This document shows positions 45,876 through 56,760 of a DNA stretch of 64,000 bases, one piece after another. Within the stretch, counting starts at the first letter, position 1. Each line of letters begins with the position of its first letter. The notes beneath the pieces were generated by a model, which saw only the letters and a list, made by a program, of their open reading frames with translations, was not told the origin of the DNA and ran no database searches. A program made the translations under genes and the position numbers. The DNA comes from Sphingomonas sp. ID1715 (GTDB taxonomy: Bacteria; Pseudomonadota; Alphaproteobacteria; Sphingomonadales; Sphingomonadaceae), in NCBI RefSeq assembly GCF_013044515.1, contig NZ_JABEPR010000007.1, positions 124,001-188,000 on the forward strand, in the 5' to 3' direction.

Positions 45876-45898
45876 CCTGTCCTGAGCTTGTCGAAGGG
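45876..45898. repeat. Single inverted family B repeat unit inside GIY-YIG gene
   Basis: A 23-bp unit CCTGTCCTGAGCTTGTCGAA(GGG), the inverse of the unit 63 bases upstream, placed between Lys and Asn codons of the disrupted gene. Confidence 0.85.
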
Positions 45899-46042
45899 AA
45901 CTGGCGTCGCGACTGGAAGCTGGCGCTGATCGAAAAGGCTAACCCGTCCTGGCGGGACCTGGCCGAGGATTGGGGCTTCGAACCTTTGCTGAAGACGCCG
46001 GGTAAGGCGCCGCCGCCGAGGAACCTGCCCTGATGCTTCTTG

Positions 46043-46132
46043 CCTGTCGTGCCGGGCTTGATCCGGCATCCACCTTCCCTTCTGCTGCAGCCGGGGAAAG
46101 AAGGTGGACCCCGGATCAAGTCCGGGGTGACG
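46043..46132. repeat. Palindromic repeat pair, family E
   Basis: Inverted arms with core CCGGGCTTGATCCGG (46043-46076) and CCCCGGATCAAGTCCGGGGT (to 46132). It ends about 11 bases before the BRCT-protein ATG. Confidence 0.82.
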
Positions 46133-46143
46133 GCGGGGGGGGC

Positions 46144-46752
46144 ATGCAGGGCGAGCAGTTCTACAACCAGGTCGGCGGCGATCGGATCACCGATCGGCAG
46201 ATTGACGAGCTGGTCGGCCTTGCGCGCGGGATCGCGGCGGACGGGATGATCAACCAGGCTGAGGTCGAGTTCCTGCAGAAGTGGCTCGCGGCCAATATGG
46301 CGATCAGCGACCAGCCGATGGTGCGGCGCCTGTACCAGCGGGTGAACCTCATCCTCGCGGACGGCATCGCCGACCCCGAGGAATGCCGCGACCTGCTCGA
46401 CACGCTGAACAGCTTTTCGAATCGCGACTTCGAGCTGGGCGAGGTGATGAAGGCGACGACCCTGCCGCTGTGCGATCCGGCACCGGCGCTGACGTTCAGG
46501 GATCGGCGTTACTGCTTCACCGGCACCTTCAACTTCGGCCAGCGCAAGGAGTGCCAAGCGGCCGTGACCGGGCGCGGCGGCGAGTGCGGCAGCCTTACCC
46601 GCAGCACCGACGTGCTGGTGATCGGCATGTACGCGACCGAAAGCTGGAAGCACTCAAGCTTCGGAACCAAGATCATGAAGGCCGTCGACCTGCGCGAAAG
46701 CGGCGTGCCGATCGCGATCGTGTCGGAGGCGTGGTGGGCCGGGCATTTGTGA
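46144..46752 (+). CDS. BRCT domain protein
   Basis: A 202-residue protein. The N-terminal half (about 10-100) is helical, with TDRQIDELVGLARGIAADGM and LILADGIADPEECRDLLDTL. The C-terminal half is a single BRCT domain: RYCFTGTFNFGQRKECQAAV (about 121-140), STDVLVIG and the conserved Trp near the end. This resembles stand-alone DNA-ligase-type BRCT proteins of mobile or repair loci. G-rich sequence precedes the ATG. Confidence 0.78.
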   Translation: MQGEQFYNQVGGDRITDRQIDELVGLARGIAADGMINQAEVEFLQKWLAANMAISDQPMVRRLYQRVNLILADGIADPEECRDLLDTLNSFSNRDFELGEVMKATTLPLCDPAPALTFRDRRYCFTGTFNFGQRKECQAAVTGRGGECGSLTRSTDVLVIGMYATESWKHSSFGTKIMKAVDLRESGVPIAIVSEAWWAGHL

Positions 46753-46947
46753 GCGCGTTGAGGGCGGTGATGCTGGAACAGCTATGGCTGTGGACCAGCA
46801 ATTTATTTGGATGCACGGCCGCGACATGGCGCCCGCCTTCGTCCGCAACAGCCGCCCCCCGCTCCACCCGGCGTGGACCCGATCCGCTAGACCTACGCGG
46901 ACGAGCGGGAGCGCAGGCGGATGTGAGCTTGGCGCGGTGGTGAGATT
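46753..46947. other. Region without a recognised gene
   Basis: About 195 bases between the BRCT gene and the ParA-like pseudogene. A 68-codon frame at 46784 shows no family features. Base composition starts to drop toward its right end, marking the edge of the AT-richer block. Confidence 0.35.
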
Positions 46948-47941
46948 TCACCATCCCGCCACTTGTTCGAGCGTATCTACTATCTCTTGAAAATGATCAG
47001 CCGAGTCCCGAGCAGACGCTATATGTGCGCCTCTCAAGCCATCTCCAGAGTTGCAGTAAAATATAGGTTTCCGGGCATCCATCGAATACGGAATAAGACT
47101 GTGAAGATTAGGGATTTGACCAAGTTTGTAGTCGGCATCTTCCCACGCAACTACTTGTCCAATTGGCGTTAGCTTATCGACGATGTTCTCCTTGATAGCA
47201 CCTTCAAGCTCGTTACCGTAAATTTGCCACCCCTCCGTCATTCCAGTGGAGTTGGATCGAATTGTGCCGCTGAATGACGTAGCCCAAGTAGGTTGGCTGA
47301 CCCGAGGGAATCGACAGCGTAGGATCATGCCAAGAGGCATTGCATAGATCCCAATCGCGCCGCCAAGAGATCAATTTGTTGCCGAGATTTTCGGTACCTT
47401 GGATCGAGAAGAGGTCCGGGGCAACAGGAGTAATGAAGTAATCACTGGTGGCGAGGACAGCTCGATTCAAAGCGCCCAAGTTAGGCCCTAAATCGATGAG
47501 GACTAAATCAGCAGAAACTCTGTCTGCTGCCCAGCTAATATAGCGATGGATCGCAGACTGCGCGCGCAAGGCTGGCTCGCTTCCGCCGCGAGCGCCACTC
47601 CACGTATCGCCCAGGACGTCTTCAAAATCTGTGAGCCTCAAATCCCCGGGAATTATATGGAGGTCTCCACGCGCATTTGGCACGGGGGTCGGCGCTCGGT
47701 TCCGAATGTCGCCGGTAGTTCGATAGACCGGCTCTATCGCACGATAGATGCTATTTCCATCGGCCGACCATGCCCTGCGAATCGCCGCGTCGGAAAGGGT
47801 GTATGCTGTCAGGTTACATTGACTATCGCAATCTACCATTAGGACGCAGAGACTCCTCTCTGCCAGAAGGTGCGCGACGTGATACATGTAGGTGGTTTTG
47901 CCGACCCCGCCCTTATTGTTGAAAATGCTGATCTTTTTCAT
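46948..47941 (-). pseudogene. ParA-like ATPase with a +1 frameshift
   Basis: The protein starts MKKISIFNNKGGVGKTTYMY (deviant Walker A at about 8-16), with VDCDSQCNLTAY, LVLIDLGPNLGALNRAVL and FITPVAPDLFSIQGTENLG, as in ParA/Soj-type AAA proteins. The first frame ends at 47213, but family-like sequence (GMTEGWQIYGNELEGAIKEN, then PNLHSLIPYSMDARKPIFY) continues in the next frame to 46948. Dropping one base near 47260-47263 (AATT) joins them as QRHN-RSNSTGMTEGW. GC content is visibly below that of the flanking core genes. No partner parB is seen. Confidence 0.75.
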
Positions 47942-48221
47942 CTGCTTGCCCTTGGATTTCCGCTGGAGCCGGAATGCGCGACGGCGAGGCATGCCGCAAG
48001 ACCTTAACTTCTTTAGGGTCGTTCTGGGTCGGAGTGGTGGGAGTTTGCACGTGTGTGCAGCATCTGCGGCTGCGACAAAGGCGCCACAGTTTTCCACAAA
48101 AGTTTTACCGTTCTTGATATGTTCTCATCGCTTGGATAGATGGTACTTGTCTCGCTGAGAATACGGTGAAAAGGCGACGTTCCGTCTATGCTATGGAAGA
48201 CCGCAGGTAGGGAGCAGGGCG
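47942..48221. promoter_or_regulatory. Divergent intergenic region with dyad
   Basis: A 280-base region between the ParA-like and Panacea genes, holding no gene I can support. It contains TGCAC-GTGT-GTGCA (48046-48059), a possible operator, and AT-rich sequence around 48095-48130 suited to a promoter for the Panacea gene. Confidence 0.4.
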
Positions 48222-48767
48222 ATGGACGTAGCGGGGCGTAGACCCCTGATAGATACTCCTGGTTTTGAGGCGGTGGATGCGAAGTCCCTTGCCAACCTTA
48301 TATTGGATTGGGCCGACAAAGCGGGGATATCAGTATCCCCTATGAAGCTTCAAAAGCTGCTGTATTTCTGTCACGCCGACTTTCTAGTTACCGTAGGTAA
48401 GCCGCTCATTAGACAAGACTTCGAGGCGTGGGAATTTGGGCCAGTCATCCCTTCTATCTTCCACGAGTTTAAGCGCTTCGAAGCGGCACCGATCAGTGTT
48501 CGAGCGGAAATCTTCAATCCTATCACGTGCAATAGGGAGGTTCCTGTTTCAGCTAAGCTTGGCCCTTACGAGCCTTTAATCCGAAGTAGCTTTGAGTCCT
48601 ACTCTAGGTATACTGCATCGATTCTATCGAACATGTCACATTCGGAATCTGGCCCTTGGGCTGAAACGCTTCGGCGATTTCGGAAGGGGTCTATAAAAGG
48701 TCGATCAATAGATAACGAAGTGATCCAACGCCACCACGAGAGACCGATTCAACGGGCAGTCCATTGA
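48222..48767 (+). CDS. Panacea/SocA-like antitoxin-domain protein (DUF4065)
   Basis: A 181-residue protein. The domain core is MKLQKLLYFCHADFLVTVGK (about 41-60) followed by DFEAWEFGPVIPSIFHEFKR (about 67-86), the signature of SocA/GepA (Panacea) proteins. Panacea domains neutralise many unrelated toxins in toxin-antitoxin pairs. No DNA-binding domain is fused. It probably forms an operon with the unknown gene 31 bases downstream. It lies in the AT-richer block. GGGAGCAGGG precedes the ATG. Confidence 0.78.
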   Translation: MDVAGRRPLIDTPGFEAVDAKSLANLILDWADKAGISVSPMKLQKLLYFCHADFLVTVGKPLIRQDFEAWEFGPVIPSIFHEFKRFEAAPISVRAEIFNPITCNREVPVSAKLGPYEPLIRSSFESYSRYTASILSNMSHSESGPWAETLRRFRKGSIKGRSIDNEVIQRHHERPIQRAVH

Positions 48768-48798
48768 CTCCTCGGGCCCGTTCTGTTCTCATTTAAAA

Positions 48799-49509
48799 AT
48801 GACAAAAGCTACTCGCTCAAGCGCTCCATTGGCACTCTCCGTTGCGAGCGTAACCGAAGCGGGCAATGTGCGACTCACTGTAGATCGAATGCTTGAGTTT
48901 GATGAAGCCAAGATTGGCTTCACTCATGCGCACACTTGGGCGGCAATGCCAGCAGCGCGACGAGGGGTCATCAAATCAACGTCCGCGCATATCGTCTTTC
49001 CAGGAACTCATCCCCGTGTTGAAGCTTGCATCCGCGCATTGTGTGAACTTGGAGAGCGTGACCCGGTAGAAACCAAACGATTCGCCGATTTTCCACAATC
49101 AGGACTTACCACGAGCCGGCAAATTGAATGGGGGCCTGAAGTTGTCATCAACGTCAAGGCTGTTTGTTGGTATGTCAAGGACGGTGTGCCTATAATCCCG
49201 CTTCTTCAACCGCGCAAAGTAGCGCTGCTTGAGGAAAAGTTAAGTCTCTATGCGACTTTGGGTTTGCAAGCCTACTGCAAGGGAGATTGGGCAACTGGTA
49301 GTGTAGAAATCGTTGATCTCTCCGGGGAAGATGAGGTCTTTGCGACACTCATCCCGCAGTCTGACCTCAAGCCACTATCAGAGACGCGGGTCGATCAGTA
49401 CGTTCAGACTTATCTTGAGGCGAAACAGATTGCGGATCGGGTTCGGGCTGAACGTCCTAAGCAGCAGCCAAAGCCTCGGGGCGACGATTTGTTTAATCGC
49501 CCAAGTTAA
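48799..49509 (+). CDS. Unknown 236-residue protein, possible partner of the Panacea protein
   Basis: I do not recognise a family. The protein looks soluble, with a mixed alpha/beta character (RLTVDRMLEFDEAKIGFTHA, EVVINVKAVCWYVKDGVPII, LEEKLSLYATLGLQAYCKGD) and a charged C-terminal tail. No nuclease, Fic, RelA or other toxin motif is visible. Same strand and 31 bases after the Panacea gene, so a toxin role is possible by position only. No ribosome-binding site is clear before the ATG. GC content is low like its neighbours. Confidence 0.6.
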   Translation: MTKATRSSAPLALSVASVTEAGNVRLTVDRMLEFDEAKIGFTHAHTWAAMPAARRGVIKSTSAHIVFPGTHPRVEACIRALCELGERDPVETKRFADFPQSGLTTSRQIEWGPEVVINVKAVCWYVKDGVPIIPLLQPRKVALLEEKLSLYATLGLQAYCKGDWATGSVEIVDLSGEDEVFATLIPQSDLKPLSETRVDQYVQTYLEAKQIADRVRAERPKQQPKPRGDDLFNRPS

Positions 49510-49574
49510 CTATTCCCCGCTGCGCCCTCGAGAGCATGATACTCATTAGCTAAACGCTGAGAATATGGGCTCGC

Positions 49575-50216
49575 TTAGGTAGCAAAGTACGCCACCCCCT
49601 CCTCCTGCACCTCCGCGGTCATGCCGTGCTCCCCGTCGAAGGGGCGGAAGGTGACCTTTACCCGCGCTTGCAGGCCGGGGACGAGGTTGCGCTCCGTGTT
49701 CGCGAAAGGCAGCACCGTGTCGCTGCGGCCGTGGGCGATGAAGATGCGTTGGGCGGGGTCGTAGCGGCTCGGGGCGAAGGCCATGCCGGGGGAGTAAGCG
49801 AGGATCGTGCCGAAGAGCTGAGGGTGGGCGAGGCCGATCGTCAGGGCGGTGCTGGCGCCGTCCGAGAAGCCGCCGATCGCGGTGCGGGCGGGGTCGGTGG
49901 GACGGCGGGTGCTCAAGGCCGTCATGGCGGCGCGGATGCGGGTCAGGTCTTCGTCGAGCGTCGGAGCGGCGGTGGTGCGGGGGCGGGCCTGGGCGATCAG
50001 GTCCCAGGTCAGGCCGCGTGACCTGGGGGCGAGCAGGACGACGCCGTGGCGCTCCGCCTCGTGCCGAAAGGCAGCGAGGATCGAGTTCGGCGTGCCGCCA
50101 GCGCCGTGGAGGAGGACGAGGAGCGGGGGCTTTTCGCCCGCTGACGCGGGGATATAGGCGCGGGCGCCCTGGTCCAGCCTGAGCGTGGCGGCGAGGGCGA
50201 GCGCGATCAGGGACAT
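49575..50216 (-). CDS. Alpha/beta hydrolase, esterase/phospholipase-like
   Basis: A 213-residue serine hydrolase. It has an oxyanion region LLVLLHGAGGTPNS (about 31), the nucleophile in IGGFSDGAST (GxSxG, about 113-122), a probable Asp in GRSDTVLPF and His in GEHGMTAEV near the C-terminus. It resembles the phospholipase/carboxylesterase and LpqC-like groups; the substrate is unknown. A short hydrophobic start could be a signal. It directly follows uvrA. Confidence 0.82.
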   Translation of the reverse strand: MSLIALALAATLRLDQGARAYIPASAGEKPPLLVLLHGAGGTPNSILAAFRHEAERHGVVLLAPRSRGLTWDLIAQARPRTTAAPTLDEDLTRIRAAMTALSTRRPTDPARTAIGGFSDGASTALTIGLAHPQLFGTILAYSPGMAFAPSRYDPAQRIFIAHGRSDTVLPFANTERNLVPGLQARVKVTFRPFDGEHGMTAEVQEEGVAYFAT

Positions 50217-53222
<3,006 letters not shown>

Positions 53223-53332
53223 GCGGAACACCGCAGCTGAAGGATGTGAGTCAGCATAGGGGCCGAGTTCTACTTCTGTTCTGTGGAGGACGCCAGAGCA
53301 GGAAATGGGGGCTGCAATACCGCCCGGCAAGC

Positions 53333-54661
53333 TCAGGCGACGAGGCGGTAGCCGACCGAAGGTTCGTTGACGATCAGCCTGGGGCGGGCGGGATCGCGCT
53401 CCAATTTCTGGCGGAGGGCACGGATCGCGACGCGCAGATAGTCGGTCTGGCGTTCATATGCGGGGCCCCAAGCGCTTTTGAGCAGATGGGCGTGCCCCAG
53501 CACGCGGCCGCGATATTTGGCGAGCTCCGCCAGCACCGCATATTCCTTGGGCGTGAGGTGAACCGGTGCGCCGTCGCGGAGCACGGTGCGGTGATACAGG
53601 TCGATCGTCACGCCGCCGGTCTCGAACGGCTGCTCGTCCGGAGCGGGGCCGAGTTGCAGCAGATTGTCGAGGTAGCGCTGCAGCCGGGTCACCTCGGTGG
53701 TGACGACCGACAATTGCTCCTTGTCCGCCCCGCCGGTGCGGCGCAATGCGGCGGCGGCGGCGACCAGTGCGTGGAGCGGCGGCTTCAGCTCCTCGCCGAC
53801 CGTCGACAACAGCGTCGCGCGCAACCGGTCGCGCTCGCGCACCGTGGCGAGATCGCGCGCTTCCGCGTCCGCGCGCGCGCGTTCCAGCGCCAGCGCAACC
53901 TGGTCGAGCAGGCTGTCGAGCAGGGACAGTTCGTCGCGGGACACGGCCGGCTGGCCATCGTCGCGCGCGAGGGCGACCGCGGCGAGGATGTCGCTGGCGG
54001 AGCGAACCGGGTGAAGCTGCCATTCGATCGTCGTCACCCCGGCAAGGCCGCGGCCCGTCCGCTCGCCGGTCGTCAGCACCACGGCGGTGGCGGCCAGGTC
54101 GCTCGGCGTCAGCGCCGCGGAGCCGGGCCGCGCGGCGACGATGCGCGGGTCGGCCGCGCCGGTCAGCATCACGGCGTTGCAGCCGAACAGAGAGGAGAGC
54201 TCGGCGACGGTGGCATCGGCGATCTCCTGCGCGTCCGCGCAGCTGAGAAGGTACCGGGCGAGGCCGGCAATCGTCGCGTTGCGGTCGGCATGCGCGGCTG
54301 CAAGGCTCGCCTGACGGCGCAAGGACGAGGCGAGGGTCGAGGTCACGAGCGCGACCAGGAATAGCATAATCACGGTGACCAAATCGGCCGGGCTGTGGAT
54401 GCGGAAGGTCCGGAGCGGCACCGTGAAGAAGAAATTATAGGCGAGCGCCGACCCAATCGCCGCGAGCAGAGCGGGGCCGCGCCCGGCAAAAGCGGCCGCC
54501 GCGAGGACGGCGGGCAGATAGACGAGGTCGACCGCGCCGGTACCCCAATAAGGCGCCATGGCAAGGCCGATCACCGTCGAGGCGGCGACCAGCAGGAGGG
54601 CGGCCGCAAAGGCCGGCAACCCTTCCGCGGGTTGGGCAGCGATCGAAATGCGCGTCGTCAT
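53333..54661 (-). CDS. KdpD-like sensor fused to KdpE-like DNA-binding domain
   Basis: A 442-residue membrane protein with an unusual layout. Residues 17-115 hold the four-helix DUF4118 membrane domain of KdpD ([15 protein letters not shown] at about 72-86). Residues 125-265 are GAF-like. Residues 270-337 resemble the KdpD dimerisation helices, but the H-box reads [11 protein letters not shown] with Glu290 in place of His, and no HATPase domain follows. Residues 350-442 are an OmpR/KdpE winged helix ([48 protein letters not shown]). It would be a one-component, membrane-bound regulator. It is divergent from kup, so potassium-related control is inferred. Confidence 0.85.
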   Translation of the reverse strand: MTTRISIAAQPAEGLPAFAAALLLVAASTVIGLAMAPYWGTGAVDLVYLPAVLAAAAFAGRGPALLAAIGSALAYNFFFTVPLRTFRIHSPADLVTVIMLFLVALVTSTLASSLRRQASLAAAHADRNATIAGLARYLLSCADAQEIADATVAELSSLFGCNAVMLTGAADPRIVAARPGSAALTPSDLAATAVVLTTGERTGRGLAGVTTIEWQLHPVRSASDILAAVALARDDGQPAVSRDELSLLDSLLDQVALALERARADAEARDLATVRERDRLRATLLSTVGEELKPPLHALVAAAAALRRTGGADKEQLSVVTTEVTRLQRYLDNLLQLGPAPDEQPFETGGVTIDLYHRTVLRDGAPVHLTPKEYAVLAELAKYRGRVLGHAHLLKSAWGPAYERQTDYLRVAIRALRQKLERDPARPRLIVNEPSVGYRLVA

Positions 54662-54747
54662 GATGCGCCGGAAGGTGCGCGCTGTTGGGGCGAAGGTCGA
54701 GAGGGCGGCGCAGGATTCCCCCGTTTTGCTTACGCCGGACTCACGGG

Positions 54748-54767
54748 ATCCTCATGGAATCTTTATG
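54748..54767. promoter_or_regulatory. Direct repeats upstream of kup, OmpR/KdpE-type site candidate
   Basis: ATCCTCATG (54748-54756) and ATCTTTATG (54759-54767) match at 7 of 9 positions and are spaced 11 bp apart, one helical turn, as in OmpR-family sites. A weaker third copy (GGACTCACG) lies 11 bp further upstream. The kup ATG is 23 bases downstream. Confidence 0.55.
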
Positions 54768-54790
54768 TGGCCAGCGCGCACCTGAGCGGC

Positions 54791-56701
54791 ATGGCCACCA
54801 TGACCACAGCTGCCGGCGGCGCACCTGCCGGCGAACACACACCCGGTGACGCACTCCCCAAGCTGATGCTGGGCGCGATCGGCGTCGTCTATGGCGATAT
54901 CGGCACCTCGCCGCTCTATACGCTCAAGGAAAGCTTCCTCGGGCCGCACCCGCTGAAGGTGGATGCGCTGCACATTTTCGGCGTGCTCAGCCTGATCTTC
55001 TGGGCGCTGATGCTGGTCGTCACGGTCAAATATGTCTTCGTCGCCATGCGCGCGGACAATAAGGGCGAGGGCGGGTCCTTCGCCCTGCTGTCGCTGATCT
55101 CGCGCAGCCTGGGCGAACGGAAATGGGCACCGGCGCTGGTGCTGCTCGGCGTGCTCGCCACCTGCCTCTTCTATGGGGACGCGATGATCACGCCCGCCAT
55201 TTCGGTGCTGTCTGCGGTCGAAGGGCTGACGATCGCCGAAGCGCGCCTGCAGCCGCTGGTGCTGCCGATCGCCCTGTGCATCCTGCTGGGCTTGTTCCTG
55301 ATCCAGGCGCGCGGCACCGCGAAAGTCGGGCGGCTCTTCGGGCCCGTCATCCTCGTCTATATGGCCGTGCTGGCCATGCTGGGCGTGACCAACATCGCGG
55401 CTCGGCCGGAGGTGCTGCAGGCGCTGAACCCCGCCTGGGCCGTGCGCTTCTTCGTCTACGACCCGAAGCTGTCCTTCCTGGCGCTCGGCTCCGTCTTCCT
55501 GGCGGTCACGGGCGCCGAGACGCTCTATGCCGATATGGGCCATTTCGGGCGGCGCGCGATCGGCTTTTCCTGGCTGGCGATCGTCTATCCGTGCCTGATG
55601 CTCAACTATCTCGGGCAGGGCGCGCTGATGCTCGGCGATCCGGCAACGGCCGCCAATCCCTTTTACCTGATGGCGCCGGACTGGGCGCGGCTACCGCTGG
55701 TCGGTATCGCCACGCTGGCCACGGTGATCGCGAGCCAGGCGGTGATTTCGGGCGCCTTTTCGGTGACCCATCAGGCGATCCAGCTCGGTTTCCTGCCGCG
55801 ACTACGCACCCTGCACACCAGCGAGACGGCCGCCGGCCAGATCTACATCCCCGCGATCAATTGGGGGCTGCTGCTGATGGTGATCGTGCTGGTGCTCGGC
55901 TTCCGCGAGTCCAGCCGGCTCGCCTCCGCTTATGGCATCGCCGTCACCGGCACGATGCTGATCACGACCATGATGCTGGCGGTGCTGGTGTTCGCGGTGT
56001 GGCGCTGGAACCGCCTGCTCGCGACAGGGACGATCGGCCTGTTCCTGCTGGTCGACGGCGCTTTCTTCGCGTCGAACATCACCAAGGTGCCGGACGGCGG
56101 CTGGTTCCCGCTGCTGGTGGCTGCGATCAGCTTCACCGTGCTGACGACCTGGGCCAAGGGCCGGCTGCTGATGCGGCAACGGCTGGAGGAAAGCGCGCTG
56201 CCGTTGCCGGTCTTCATCGCTTCAGCGGCATCGTCGGTCCACCGGGTGCGGGGCACGTCCGTGTTCCTGTCGAGTTCCGCCGATGCAGTGCCGGCGGCGC
56301 TGCTCCACAATCTGAAGCACAACCAGATCCTGCACGAGCGGGTGATCATCCTGACAGTCAAGGTCGAGGACGTACCGCAGGTGAGCGACGCGAAGCGGGT
56401 CGAGCTGCACGATGCCGGCGAAGGCTTCTACCGCGCCGTGCTGCACTATGGTTTCATGGACGAGGTCGACATTCCGCGCGACCTGGCCGGGATCAGCCAA
56501 TGCGGCGCGCCGTTCGACATGATGAGCACCAGCTTCTTTCTCGGCCGCCAGAAGCTCATCGCGTCCAAGACCATGCCGGGCATGGCGCTATGGCGCGAGC
56601 AGCTGTTCGCCTGGATGCTCAAAAGCTCGGAAAGCGCGATGGAGTTCTTCCGCCTGCCGACCAATCGTGTGGTCGAACTGGGCAGCCAGCTGCAGATCTG
56701 A
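54791..56701 (+). CDS. kup: Potassium uptake protein Kup
   Basis: K+/H+ symporter of the KUP/HAK/KT family, 636 residues with 12 helices and a cytoplasmic C-terminal domain. It has the signature [20 protein letters not shown] near 28-47, [12 protein letters not shown] near 92 and [20 protein letters not shown] near 120. The start [10 protein letters not shown] is preferred over the long upstream opening. It is divergent from the KdpD/KdpE-like fusion, whose gene begins 130 bases away. Confidence 0.95.
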   Translation: MATMTTAAGGAPAGEHTPGDALPKLMLGAIGVVYGDIGTSPLYTLKESFLGPHPLKVDALHIFGVLSLIFWALMLVVTVKYVFVAMRADNKGEGGSFALLSLISRSLGERKWAPALVLLGVLATCLFYGDAMITPAISVLSAVEGLTIAEARLQPLVLPIALCILLGLFLIQARGTAKVGRLFGPVILVYMAVLAMLGVTNIAARPEVLQALNPAWAVRFFVYDPKLSFLALGSVFLAVTGAETLYADMGHFGRRAIGFSWLAIVYPCLMLNYLGQGALMLGDPATAANPFYLMAPDWARLPLVGIATLATVIASQAVISGAFSVTHQAIQLGFLPRLRTLHTSETAAGQIYIPAINWGLLLMVIVLVLGFRESSRLASAYGIAVTGTMLITTMMLAVLVFAVWRWNRLLATGTIGLFLLVDGAFFASNITKVPDGGWFPLLVAAISFTVLTTWAKGRLLMRQRLEESALPLPVFIASAASSVHRVRGTSVFLSSSADAVPAALLHNLKHNQILHERVIILTVKVEDVPQVSDAKRVELHDAGEGFYRAVLHYGFMDEVDIPRDLAGISQCGAPFDMMSTSFFLGRQKLIASKTMPGMALWREQLFAWMLKSSESAMEFFRLPTNRVVELGSQLQI

Positions 56702-56760
56702 AGCCACTCGATTTCCCGCAGCCTTTCCCTAAGCTGCCCGCGACCCAGGGGGAGAGTGTC

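Larger units (their letters stand above)
45637..46033 (+). pseudogene. GIY-YIG nuclease broken by two 23-bp repeat insertions
   Basis: It encodes a small GIY-YIG protein: KLPAVYIMASGFRGTLYIGV, then SDLLGRVWQHREG and GFTERYGCKR. Removing 45790-45812 and 45876-45898 restores one frame that reads LVCFGAGGDMTGAIAREKQL, then KNWRRDWKLALIEKANPSW, as expected for the family, to a stop at 46033. As it stands, the first insertion leads to a stop at 45841-45843. Both insertions are family B repeat units in opposite orientation. Confidence 0.85.

Noticed and set aside
46784-46990. 68-codon plus-strand frame at the edge of the AT-richer block
   Set aside because: No ribosome-binding site, no family resemblance, and it overlaps the end of the ParA-like gene.
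46948-47941. Programmed +1 frameshifting in the ParA-like gene
   Set aside because: No slippery codon context or downstream structure is evident; a simple one-base change explains the data better.
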